Below, piece by piece: positions 6,751 through 14,899 of a stretch of DNA of 64,000 nucleotides. Position numbers and translations under genes: made by a program. Source of the DNA: Acinetobacter calcoaceticus DSM 30006 = CIP 81.8 (GTDB taxonomy: Bacteria > Pseudomonadota > Gammaproteobacteria > Pseudomonadales > Moraxellaceae); NCBI RefSeq assembly GCF_000368965.1, contig NZ_KB849780.1:2366340-2430339 (forward strand). The letters run 5' to 3'. The notes below the pieces were generated by a model. That model ran no database searches and was not told the DNA's origin. It was given only the letters and a program-made list of their open reading frames with translations. Every line of letters begins with the position of its first letter. The first letter of the stretch is position 1.

Positions 6751-6951
6751 ATGCAAAATTTAAAATGCCAATGTTGTTTTAAATTATTGGCTAAAACTAA
6801 GGGATTTGATCACTTTGAGATTAAATGCCCTCGCTGTAAGACATTAAATACATTCCAGAGCACCCAGAGTGCCTTACCTGAATGCCCAGAGCATCAAACA
6901 CAATCAGGTAAGATTCATGACACAAAACCTCTCACCACAATACAATCCTAG
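6751..6951 (+). CDS. com: Com-like zinc-finger translational regulator
   Basis: A 66-residue protein with two Cys pairs, CQCC (about residues 6-9) and CPRC (about 26-29), forming a zinc-binding fold like Com of phage Mu. Mu Com binds the com-mom mRNA and opens the mom ribosome site. The last 35 bases overlap the start of the dam-type methylase, as com overlaps mom in Mu, so control of methylase translation is a strong inference. The ribosome site before ATG 6751 is weak. Confidence 0.75.
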   Translation: MQNLKCQCCFKLLAKTKGFDHFEIKCPRCKTLNTFQSTQSALPECPEHQTQSGKIHDTKPLTTIQS

Positions 6952-7720
6952 TGGCCATAGTTTCAGTGGTTGGCTCGGCGGTAAATCACAACTGGCCAGA
7001 ACCATTATTGATATGCTTCCAGAACATAAAACATATGTTGAAGTTTTCGGAGGAGCTGGCTGGGTTCTTTTTAAAAAGACTCCTTCAAATGTTGAAGTTA
7101 TTAATGACATTAATGATGATCTGATTAACTTATATCGGATTTTAAAATTTCACTTTGATGCATTTTTGGCTGAATTTGAATTGATGTTATTTTCACGGAC
7201 CCAATTTGACGATTTTAAACGTGATCAATCTGGTCTCACTGATATTCAACGTGCAGTTAAATTTTATTATTTACTACGCTCTGCCTTTGGTTGCCAACTA
7301 GATGGCACTTTCACCTATTCTAAAGATAGAACTAACCGCATGCGCCTGGGCGAACGTCTACGTGAACATCTGCTTTCTATCCATGAACGTTTGCAAAATG
7401 TAGTCATTGAAAATCGGTCTTATGACTATGTCATTAATCGGATGGATAGCCCTGACACCTTGTTTTATCTGGATCCACCCTATTGGGATTGCGAAAATGT
7501 TTATGGTAAAGGCATTTGGTCTAAAGAGGATTTTTATACTTTAAAAGACAAGCTAGATAAGATTAAAGGGAAGTTCATTTTAAGCTTAAACGATGTGCCT
7601 GAAGTGAGAGAACTCTTTAAGGACTATCAAATGACACATCGTAAAATCCGTTGGTCTGTGAACTCTAAAGCAGCTCATGAAGATCACAACGGCAATGAGT
7701 TGATCATTTATAACTTTTGA
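6917..7720 (+). CDS. dam: D12-class DNA adenine N6-methyltransferase
   Basis: A 267-residue enzyme. Motif I (FSGWLGGKSQLA and EVFGGAGW, near residues 14-55) binds S-adenosylmethionine, and the catalytic motif IV is YLDPPYW (around residue 190), giving the D12/Dam class that methylates adenine, probably to protect or regulate phage DNA. I start at ATG 6917 (AGGTAAGATTC upstream), inside com; an in-frame start at 6869 would add 16 atypical residues. It converges with gene D, overlapping its end by 13 bases. Target specificity (GATC or other) cannot be read from the sequence. Confidence 0.85.
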   Translation: MTQNLSPQYNPSGHSFSGWLGGKSQLARTIIDMLPEHKTYVEVFGGAGWVLFKKTPSNVEVINDINDDLINLYRILKFHFDAFLAEFELMLFSRTQFDDFKRDQSGLTDIQRAVKFYYLLRSAFGCQLDGTFTYSKDRTNRMRLGERLREHLLSIHERLQNVVIENRSYDYVINRMDSPDTLFYLDPPYWDCENVYGKGIWSKEDFYTLKDKLDKIKGKFILSLNDVPEVRELFKDYQMTHRKIRWSVNSKAAHEDHNGNELIIYNF

Positions 7721-9210
7721 TCTGTTTTGACTTGCTCAAGCATATCTTTTTTAGCATTAAGGCGCGGTAATTCGCGCTTTAATCGCTTCTCGGCAGCAGC
7801 TTTGCTATGAAAGACGCGATCAATCACTTTTGGATTAGATTGATCACCTAAAGTTACCCACTGACGTGGGGTTTTATTCTTTCCGACCGTGTATTGAGTT
7901 TTCAAGCCAGTATAAGGTTTCTGATCTAGTTCGTTATGCGCTGTAAATTTACCTGTTTCAAGGTCTAATAACGCGTATTCACGATCAAGCCGCTGCTGCG
8001 CTCCAGCTTTAGTAAGATAAAGGTAAGAGAAGTGTTTAGGGTTTGCTTGATCCCCTTTTGTAAGCTTAACGGCCTTGTCTCCCTCTTGATAATAAACAAC
8101 GACTCCAGTCCATTTTTTATCTTTTTCTGAGACAAATTGGTCTTCGAATAATTCTGAAACATCGTCTGCATCTGGGAAAAAAACTTCAAGCTGAAGATCA
8201 GTTGTATATCCACCAGAGCTGTCTAACGTATCGGTGATGGTTGTTCCAAGCCAATAAATTTCGTCAATTTGTTCTTTGATCCCAATAAATAAAAAAGTCT
8301 GTTCCGGGACAAGATCTGGAATACCTTTGGCCAGCTTATAACTGAGTGTTTCGGCTGTTCGTTTAAAGTGGTTAAGTTTGGCTCTTGCAGCTAAAGTTGC
8401 AGTTTGTTTATCACGATGAATATGACGTAGTTCTTTTATATTTTCGTTTGATTGATCGCCGACAATGACTTCAAGTTTTTTGGCCATCTTCTCATCATAA
8501 TAAAAAGCACGAATTGCAGTGACTTCTTCACCTCCATCACTATAGCTATAACGATGTTCATCGCCCATTGTCCTGGTCAAAAGGTAAGTTGGTAGATCTT
8601 GGCCAGAAATGGTCTGACTCTGGCCTTTTGGCATAAAGAGTAAGGTACCGTTTTTGATGGTTGCTATAGCATCATGCTCATCTGCTAAACGAGTCAGTAA
8701 ATTTGCGTCTGATTCATTTTGATCGATATGAATAATTTTATGTTTGGCCAGTTCTTCAGATACTTGGTCATTAAGATCATGTTCGATTGCAATCTTTCTA
8801 ATCAGATCACCCAAAGTAATATCATCAAAGCTACGTTCCTTTTTTTGCTTTAATGATTTTTTCATATCTGCGCTGGTCGCACGGATCCGAAGTGTATCTG
8901 GTGCTCCGCCATGCTCAACTTCTTTAACGATGTAGCTACCTTTATAAACAAGTCCAGAATGCTGCCAACCAAGCCATGCTTGTATGACTGCACCCTTACT
9001 TGGTATTTCAAGTAAACCATCATGATCGGACAGCGTTAAATCAAGCGTATCAACCTCAAAACCACGTTTGTTTTCAATACGCATTTGCCCTAAGCGATTG
9101 TTGACCTTTGATGAGATATCCACGCCATCTACAGCAAGCCTATAAATAGGAACAGAATTCGCCTGCAGAACATCATCAACAACTGAATTTAATGCGGAAA
9201 TAACGGTCAT
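7708..9210 (-). CDS. D: P2 gpD-like late control / tail hub protein with C-terminal extension
   Basis: A 500-residue protein; P2 gpD is 387. Residues 1-350 match the gpD fold (tail hub, gp27-like half of the cell-puncturing device): IYRLAVDGVDIS at the start, the FEVDTLDLTLSDHDG and KGSYIVKEVEHGGAPDTL segments, and GDQSNENIKELRHIH at 251. The extra 150 residues repeat that element twice more, as GDQANPKHF (386) and GDQSNPKVI (455), each followed by a KA-rich helix (AGAQQRLDRE, AAAEKRLKRE). Last gene of the tail operon; it overlaps gpU by 4 bases at its start. Confidence 0.88.
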   Translation of the reverse strand: MTVISALNSVVDDVLQANSVPIYRLAVDGVDISSKVNNRLGQMRIENKRGFEVDTLDLTLSDHDGLLEIPSKGAVIQAWLGWQHSGLVYKGSYIVKEVEHGGAPDTLRIRATSADMKKSLKQKKERSFDDITLGDLIRKIAIEHDLNDQVSEELAKHKIIHIDQNESDANLLTRLADEHDAIATIKNGTLLFMPKGQSQTISGQDLPTYLLTRTMGDEHRYSYSDGGEEVTAIRAFYYDEKMAKKLEVIVGDQSNENIKELRHIHRDKQTATLAARAKLNHFKRTAETLSYKLAKGIPDLVPEQTFLFIGIKEQIDEIYWLGTTITDTLDSSGGYTTDLQLEVFFPDADDVSELFEDQFVSEKDKKWTGVVVYYQEGDKAVKLTKGDQANPKHFSYLYLTKAGAQQRLDREYALLDLETGKFTAHNELDQKPYTGLKTQYTVGKNKTPRQWVTLGDQSNPKVIDRVFHSKAAAEKRLKRELPRLNAKKDMLEQVKTDQKL

Positions 9211-9629
9211 AATAAGCCTATCAATTTGCCTGCAGCATTACCGATTAGAGTTCCTGGTTTCTTTCCTTGCGTCAGTTTTAAACTAAACTCAATTTTTCGA
9301 GGGGTGCCATCTTCAAAAAAATAAGTTTGTGTTTCTTGCAAATCATCAATGTGATAAAGCCCAAAAACTTTACCTGTTCCTGCAATAAGCGGAAAATCTT
9401 TACCTGTATCACCCATGGTACGTAAAGCTGTGATACTCATCTGAGAGCCGAACTCCGGCACAATACTTCCTTCTAAAGAAATGGTATCTTCCCCTCTACC
9501 AACAAACTGATAGGCTGGCATATCGCCAACCCGTGAATTACTTGGATGCCGCCAATTAGTACTACGCTGTAACTGCTGGTAAACCGTAGTCGGGATGCTA
9601 AACGGGAACATGCCCAATATCATCATCAT
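9207..9629 (-). CDS. U: P2 gpU-like tail terminator protein
   Basis: A 140-residue protein of the gpU family, which caps the growing tail tube. Recognisable segments are MFPFSIPTTVYQQLQRSTNWRH near the start, then GRGEDTISLEGSIVPEF and ALRTMGDTGKDFPLIAGTG in the middle. ATG 9629 follows AGGAG at good spacing. It sits between tape measure T (5 bases upstream) and D (4-base overlap), the P2 order T-U-D. Confidence 0.9.
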   Translation of the reverse strand: MMMILGMFPFSIPTTVYQQLQRSTNWRHPSNSRVGDMPAYQFVGRGEDTISLEGSIVPEFGSQMSITALRTMGDTGKDFPLIAGTGKVFGLYHIDDLQETQTYFFEDGTPRKIEFSLKLTQGKKPGTLIGNAAGKLIGLL

Positions 9630-9634
9630 ATGAT

Positions 9635-12277
9635 TTACTCCTGATCTGCCATGATTGTGCGTACACGTGACAATTTGTCGCGTTGTAAACGCATAACGAC
9701 TTGTTCAATTTGACGTTCAAGATCCTGAACAAGTTGTCCTGGTGCAGCATGAATATGGATGGTGTATGTGTCTCCAGCCACAGCTAATGAAGACTGTCGG
9801 CTTGAGGTTAGGTTTGGTGCAGTCTGTATTTTTGAAATGACTGGAGCAGCAATATCAATCTGATCCATAACTGGTGATTGGGTTTTATTGGTGAACAAAT
9901 TGAGAACTTGATTGTATTTGTTCTTTAACTCTGGAAATGCCTGAGTTAAACCCATCCCAATACCGCCAACAATATGCCCACCTAGACCAGCCATTACACG
10001 ACTTGGACTACGGATAACCATTCTTTGTTTCAACCAATCGGGCATGTAATCTGCAACGGTATTCCAGATCTCTTTAAGTTTCGGAAAGTATGATTTGATA
10101 CCATTGATCAAGCCATTGATAATATTTGCACCAAATGTTGAAAATTTTGTTGGTAACTCAAATCCGAACCAATTCATCACAGTTGCAAATGCAGAGTAGA
10201 ACAGGCCAAGTGGTGACCAATTCAAAATAGTTGCAGAAATATTGCCAATACCACTTTGAAAGAACCCTTTAATCATGGTCCAAACTTTTTGGAAGTAAGG
10301 GCCAATAGTGTCCCAATTTTTGTAAATCAAATAAACGCCAAAAGCGACTGCAGTAATTAAAGCTAAAAGTGGATGTGCCATCGCTAAGCGCCCTAACCAC
10401 ATTAATGCAGATCCGACTCCAGTAATCGCTCCTCTTAATAATGAAAAAGGAGAAAGGAGAAGTCGGAATGCAAAACTTAATGCACTCCCTTGCACACCCA
10501 ATGTCACCATCATGAGCCGCAGACTTAACATGCTTAAAATGAGTGGTGAGAAAACAAGAAGTAAACCTCCAATAGCGACTAAGCCTCCAGCTATCAACAG
10601 TAGGCCTGTACCTAGTGCTTTTGCCAAAGTCGGGTTCTGTTGCATCCACCCGGTAAAACCTTGCATCGCATTTGTTGCCATCACTAATGCTTGGGTATAG
10701 ATCGGTAAAATAGTCTGGCCAAACTGTAAATATGCATCGTTAAGTTTTGCTCTTGCTTCTAATTCTTTACCAGATGTTGTGCCTTGAGCCTGTGTATTGA
10801 GCTGATCAATATTGAATGCACCTTCATTTAGTTTGGCATTTTTATGAATTTGGGCACGTTGCATATACATCTGAGAAAATAAGTTGGATGCAGTACGGTT
10901 ACTGAAGATACTTCCGATCGCATCAATGACATCCCCTTCTTTTGTTATACCTCTGGCATTCAGTGCCGGCACTAAAACTTTTTCCATCCAAGCGAATTGA
11001 TCTTTTTTAAAGAGATCTGCACCTTTGATTGCACCAATATCTAAATAAGATAAATCTCCGGTCTTGTTATGCTTAACTTTTGAATAGTCACCGATAAGAC
11101 CAAATTTATCCAGATTTGCAGCTGCTCGCTGCGTGGTTCTACCCTGATATAAGTTTTGGTAAGCAGACATCATGGATGTACCCACACGGAAACCTCCCAT
11201 TTCTTGCACCAAGGGTTCCATTTTGTAGTAAAAGGCTTTGTTATCCATGCCCTTTGCTGCAATACCACCTGTTTTAATGACGTTGAGCCATTCTTCAGCC
11301 TGCACACGTCCACCTGTAGCCGTGATGACTTGCTGAATGATATTGGCTTGTTCTGTAAATGATTCTTTACTTTTTAGGCCATTACGCATTTCTATGACTT
11401 TAAGCATATCCATGAATTTTTTTTCATTTTCTACACCGTGATCACCGTACATGGCTTCATTTGCAAATTTCATTTTGGCCAGTGTTGGAGCTACCCATTG
11501 AGCATGATGTACATCACCAAAAGCTGTGACACCATCACGGACCAGGGATAAGTTATCAAGCGTACTGGTACCAAAAGTTTTCATTGCCTTAGCGTATTGA
11601 ATCGCTTCATCTGTGGCTTTTTTACCAAAGCCTAATGAGGCAATACGATTTTCTTCAACATCTACACGTTTGGATTCATCAAGTGGTTTACGCATTTGAT
11701 ATAAGGCAGCTGTACCAGTTGCAGCCATGCCAGCACCATACATAGCTGCAGTACGAACATTCCCCGACATATTGCTATGTGATTTTTGGATACGGTTCAG
11801 GTTTTCGAGCTTATTTTTTTGACTGTCGATCGATGTATTCGCGGCACTAATTTTTTCTTTTAATTCTTGCTGCTGTTCAGCAAAGTTTTTTGACTTTAGG
11901 CCAGCATTGTTTAGTTCATTTCTGAGCTCAATAAGACGTGGTCGACCTTCAGTCACAACCTTAGTCAATTGCTTAACTTGGGTTTCAGCTTTTTTTAACT
12001 CTTTTGTCAATTTTGCATCAGGATTAACTGCTAATTGCTCACGTAATGTCTGTACTATTTTTTTATTACGTTCTAGTTCAGTAGAGGCTTGTTTAACGTC
12101 CTCTTTGAGCTTTTTAAAAGAATCGAGTTGCTTTTGTTGGTCATTAAGTCGTTTTAATTCATCACGGGTATTTTTTAATGCTTTGGAAGCAGCATTGCTA
12201 CTTCCAATCATTAACTTGAGAGCTGGGCTTAAACTATCTTTTGATCCAAATAGGACTTCAAGTTTTAAGGGTTTCAT
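9635..12277 (-). CDS. T: P2 gpT-like tail tape measure protein
   Basis: An 880-residue protein that sets tail length and is ejected during infection. The N-terminal 170 residues are a coiled coil (Lys/Glu/Leu-rich, SNAASKALKNTRDELKRLND...). A phage-tail tape-measure domain follows (RTAAMYGAGMAATGTAALYQ near 175). Residues of about 555-665 contain several hydrophobic segments (TGLLLIAGGLVAIGGLLLVF), then IYKNWDTIGPYFQKVW and a C-terminal APGQLVQDLERQIEQVV motif. Its start overlaps the end of the E' frame by 4 bases (ATGA). Confidence 0.92.
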   Translation of the reverse strand: MKPLKLEVLFGSKDSLSPALKLMIGSSNAASKALKNTRDELKRLNDQQKQLDSFKKLKEDVKQASTELERNKKIVQTLREQLAVNPDAKLTKELKKAETQVKQLTKVVTEGRPRLIELRNELNNAGLKSKNFAEQQQELKEKISAANTSIDSQKNKLENLNRIQKSHSNMSGNVRTAAMYGAGMAATGTAALYQMRKPLDESKRVDVEENRIASLGFGKKATDEAIQYAKAMKTFGTSTLDNLSLVRDGVTAFGDVHHAQWVAPTLAKMKFANEAMYGDHGVENEKKFMDMLKVIEMRNGLKSKESFTEQANIIQQVITATGGRVQAEEWLNVIKTGGIAAKGMDNKAFYYKMEPLVQEMGGFRVGTSMMSAYQNLYQGRTTQRAAANLDKFGLIGDYSKVKHNKTGDLSYLDIGAIKGADLFKKDQFAWMEKVLVPALNARGITKEGDVIDAIGSIFSNRTASNLFSQMYMQRAQIHKNAKLNEGAFNIDQLNTQAQGTTSGKELEARAKLNDAYLQFGQTILPIYTQALVMATNAMQGFTGWMQQNPTLAKALGTGLLLIAGGLVAIGGLLLVFSPLILSMLSLRLMMVTLGVQGSALSFAFRLLLSPFSLLRGAITGVGSALMWLGRLAMAHPLLALITAVAFGVYLIYKNWDTIGPYFQKVWTMIKGFFQSGIGNISATILNWSPLGLFYSAFATVMNWFGFELPTKFSTFGANIINGLINGIKSYFPKLKEIWNTVADYMPDWLKQRMVIRSPSRVMAGLGGHIVGGIGMGLTQAFPELKNKYNQVLNLFTNKTQSPVMDQIDIAAPVISKIQTAPNLTSSRQSSLAVAGDTYTIHIHAAPGQLVQDLERQIEQVVMRLQRDKLSRVRTIMADQE

Positions 12278-12737
12278 TCGGCATCATTTCCATTACGATC
12301 AATGGCTTTTTGATGCCATTGCATCAGCTGACTGAGTGACATATCTATAAATGCTTGGGGTGGCCAATGAAAGACCACCGCAATATTTGCTATTGCATCG
12401 TCTACTGTTGGCGTAATACTTGAACACGCGTCGATTTCGGTTGCAAAAAAAGTATGATAACTCCACCAATTTGAGCCAGATCAGCGGGTTCTAGCTGATT
12501 AATCTGAGATTTAGTTAACTCAGGAGTACAAATACGTGGAAGTACAGCACAAATTGCTGTTACATCCCCTTGTAAAAGATCTGCAATTTTTACACCCTGC
12601 AATGCTGGAACATTTGGTTTACGGATCTCTAATGATGAAATTTCTAAACTACCCATCATGAGTGGTTTTTCCAGATCTACTGTCTGAATGTCAGGGTTAA
12701 TAGTTGCAGTGTTTTCTACTTGCTCTAAAGTTTTCAT
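12274..12737 (-). CDS. E': E+E' tail assembly protein made by -1 frameshift
   Basis: Slipping back one base on T TTT TTG (12450-12444) joins the first 98 residues of E to a 56-residue continuation that begins ATEIDACSS, contains VVFHWPPQAFIDMSLSQL and QWHQKAIDRNG, and ends at TGA 12274-12276. The HWPP...M.L.QL..W pattern matches the E' extension of P2 and other tailed phages. The shared role is chaperoning the tape measure protein in tail assembly (like lambda G/GT). The E' stop overlaps the T start by 4 bases. Confidence 0.85.
12402..12737 (-). CDS. E: P2 gpE-like tail assembly protein (zero-frame product)
   Basis: A 111-residue protein of the gpE family (Phage_TAC_7-like). The middle holds LMMGSLEISSLEIRKPNVPALQ and the C-terminal half LPRICTPELTKSQINQLEP and ADLAQIGGVIILFLQ. 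Most ribosomes should make this short form; a minority should make the E+E' form. It lies between tube protein FII and tape measure T, the canonical position. Confidence 0.9.
   Translation of the reverse strand: MKTLEQVENTATINPDIQTVDLEKPLMMGSLEISSLEIRKPNVPALQGVKIADLLQGDVTAICAVLPRICTPELTKSQINQLEPADLAQIGGVIILFLQPKSTRVQVLRQQ
12444..12450 (-). other. -1 ribosomal frameshift slippery site TTTTTTG
   Basis: On the minus strand the heptamer T TTT TTG is in phase with codons 97-98 of gene E. It is the same heptamer as in P2 gene E, and both P-site and A-site tRNAs could re-pair after a -1 slip. Confidence 0.85.
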
Positions 12738-12802
12738 AGTGACGTTCCAAAAAATATATAAAAAAACCTCTGCTCACGGGGCATGAACAGAGGGATGGAA
12801 AG

Positions 12803-13321
12803 TTAAATTAAACCGATGTTGGCACGGTGCTTTTCGAGAATATCGACACCACCAACCTTTTCTTTAAGACCAGTAATGTCAATTTCAATCTCAACTACAC
12901 CATCGATCGTGAGTTTGTAATAAGACCAAATTGTTTTTACAGTGATTTCAGTGTCATCACCTGCTTTAGCATTACCAAAATCAATTTCTTCATGACGGCC
13001 ACGAACTACAATTTCGACAGCAGTAGTTTCACCTGTATCATCACGCTGATATGAACCAGCAAAACGTAAACCGATTGCTCCGACTGTAGCTGCACCGAAC
13101 TGCCTTAAAACAAGTTTATCGATACCACCGAGTTTCCACGTCATTTCAATCGAATCATCGCTTAGACCTAAATCGACTTTGACGTTGCCATTCATACCAC
13201 CGCCACGCCAGTTTTCGAATTTACGGCCTAGCTTTGGTAATGTGACTTCACCCGTTTGTCCCAGATATGAATTACCTTCGTTATATAGGTTTGAGAGTTT
13301 TAATTTGCTTGGTAGAGCCAT
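12803..13321 (-). CDS. FII: P2 gpFII-like major tail tube protein
   Basis: A 172-residue protein of the tail tube family: begins MALPSKLKLSNLYNEGNSYL, then GEVTLPKLGRKFENWRGGGM and a GDDTEITVKTIWSYYKL segment. Hexameric rings of it form the inner tube. It follows the sheath gene by 10 bases and precedes E, as in P2. Confidence 0.92.
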   Translation of the reverse strand: MALPSKLKLSNLYNEGNSYLGQTGEVTLPKLGRKFENWRGGGMNGNVKVDLGLSDDSIEMTWKLGGIDKLVLRQFGAATVGAIGLRFAGSYQRDDTGETTAVEIVVRGRHEEIDFGNAKAGDDTEITVKTIWSYYKLTIDGVVEIEIDITGLKEKVGGVDILEKHRANIGLI

Positions 13322-13331
13322 GATCTAGTCC

Positions 13332-14504
13332 TTATCCTGCTGTTACACGCGAAGCAAAGTCGACCAGGTAACGGTCAGTGATACGCTGGCGTAATGCTAA
13401 GTTTTCAAGTGGTGGGACAGGTCCGTAGTCATAGTCGATATAGAACTTGCCTGACTTTATGAGTTCTTTGGTATTGATAACTGGATCTAACCAGCACTCA
13501 CCACCAAGTAAATAATTGCTTAGAGTCATTTCACGCATTTTTGCGTTAATGCCTTCAATAATGTCTCTGGCCAGACCAGGTGTAAGAGGTAGGTCAACTG
13601 CCCACATGTGCCCTTCAGCCATGGTATCTGCAAGGATTTGCGCAGTACGCGTGTAGTTCTCAAATGCAAATAAAGGATCATCAGAACAAGTTCGTGAACC
13701 CCAGAAACGGAAGCCATCACGCTGGATAAGCGTGGTAATGTCATTCTGGTTCAGATAGCCAGCATCTGTATCAGGATCTTGCAACTGCCAATACACATCT
13801 TTACTAATGCCCGTCACACCATTAACTGCAACGTTAGAAAGTGTTTTATGCCACCCTGTCTCATTATCAATTTTTGCTCGGAGGCCAAGTGCTCGAGCAG
13901 TCGCTTCAAAAGTGGTGGTTGCGTTGGTCGCTGTATCCCAACCTAAGAAATCTGGCCAAATAACCATTGCTTCACGTGCACCAAAAGTTTGACGGTACGC
14001 TTGGGCTTCTTCCTTAGTTTGGCAACCATTTGCTGAGATGTAAGCGAATCCACGTAGCTTTTGTGCCAATGCGACCAAGGCAACTGATACAGCAGATGTA
14101 TCAAGACCAGGAATGCCTAAAATCCGTGGTTTCACTCCAAGCTGTGCTTCAGCTGCAAGCAAGGCTTTCATACCAGTGTATTTACCATTGACCGAACCAC
14201 CGATAATTTCAGAAGTCTGTTCAGCAGCATCAGTTTTTTGTTCTACACGCACGACTACAGTGGCTGGATTGGTTTGATCTGCAATTGCTTGAAGTGAACG
14301 TGCCAACGTACCCTGATCCCCTGCTTTATCTAAAGCAGCTTGTACATTGGTCAATAGCACTGGTGTATTTAAAGGAAATTTTGTTGCATCTGCGTCAGAT
14401 GCGGTACAGACCATACCAATCACTGAGCTGGATACTGTACGAATGGGACGAGTGCCATCATTGAGTTCTAAAACTCTGACACCGTGGTGATAATCTAGAG
14501 CCAT
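13332..14504 (-). CDS. FI: P2 gpFI-like contractile tail sheath protein
   Basis: A 390-residue sheath protein with MALDYHHGVRVLELNDGTRP at the start, an RTVSSSVIGMVCTA segment, AVDLPLTPGLARDIIEGINA near 300 and a C-terminal GPVPPLENLALRQRITDRYL. The length matches the P2 sheath (396). It is the first gene of the F operon, with the 21-bp late dyad 76 bases upstream. Confidence 0.93.
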   Translation of the reverse strand: MALDYHHGVRVLELNDGTRPIRTVSSSVIGMVCTASDADATKFPLNTPVLLTNVQAALDKAGDQGTLARSLQAIADQTNPATVVVRVEQKTDAAEQTSEIIGGSVNGKYTGMKALLAAEAQLGVKPRILGIPGLDTSAVSVALVALAQKLRGFAYISANGCQTKEEAQAYRQTFGAREAMVIWPDFLGWDTATNATTTFEATARALGLRAKIDNETGWHKTLSNVAVNGVTGISKDVYWQLQDPDTDAGYLNQNDITTLIQRDGFRFWGSRTCSDDPLFAFENYTRTAQILADTMAEGHMWAVDLPLTPGLARDIIEGINAKMREMTLSNYLLGGECWLDPVINTKELIKSGKFYIDYDYGPVPPLENLALRQRITDRYLVDFASRVTAG

Positions 14505-14579
14505 AAAAATAGCCTGTATTCTGGTTGGTTTTCAGATCACAGGCTTACAAATTGGCGTTTTTAAGTCATGTTTTAAGGT

Positions 14580-14600
14580 TTGTATATGAGTTATATACAA
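14580..14600 (-). promoter_or_regulatory. late-promoter activator dyad, F operon
   Basis: A 21-bp imperfect palindrome with arms TTGTATAT and ATATACAA around GAGTT. Its centre (14590) lies 86 bases upstream of the FI start. It equals the copies at 20977 and 27303 in spacing and arms. By position it corresponds to the Ogr/Delta site of P2 promoter PF. Confidence 0.75.
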
Positions 14601-14606
14601 ATGCTC

Positions 14607-14888
14607 TTAATTATTGATTAAAGCTACTACATCAGGGTTACTCTGTAAAAACTCTGCTAACTTCTGCTCTGGAGAGATTGGCTCTGGTACTTTGGGCTTC
14701 GGAATTAAATCCCAACCTTTACCATTGAACCTTGGCCATTTATCTTCTGGCCAATCTTCAGGCGGTGAAGTTTCAGTACTGTTCCCCGGCATTAAAAAAA
14801 CACCAGGTTCAAGCGGAGATTCATCTGCAGCAGTTTTACAAATATAAAGGCCAGCCTGATTGTACTGGTAAACTATTTTCTCGTTCAT
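14607..14888 (-). CDS. tail fibre assembly-like protein
   Basis: A 93-residue protein downstream of fibre gene H, in the position of P2 gene G (fibre chaperone). It has PPEDWPEDKWPRFNGKGWDL, typical of short tail-fibre assembly proteins, and a C-terminal SPEQKLAEFLQSNPDVVALI. ATG 14888 has GAGG upstream at good spacing; an in-frame TTG at 14903 is a weaker choice. It is shorter than P2 gpG (175 residues), so the chaperone assignment is moderate. Confidence 0.65.
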   Translation of the reverse strand: MNEKIVYQYNQAGLYICKTAADESPLEPGVFLMPGNSTETSPPEDWPEDKWPRFNGKGWDLIPKPKVPEPISPEQKLAEFLQSNPDVVALINN

Positions 14889-14899
14889 AATGTCCTCAA

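Noticed and set aside
10269..10649. Minus-strand 126-codon frame inside the tape measure gene
   Set aside because: It lies in another frame of a well-supported gene and has no ribosome site or family match.
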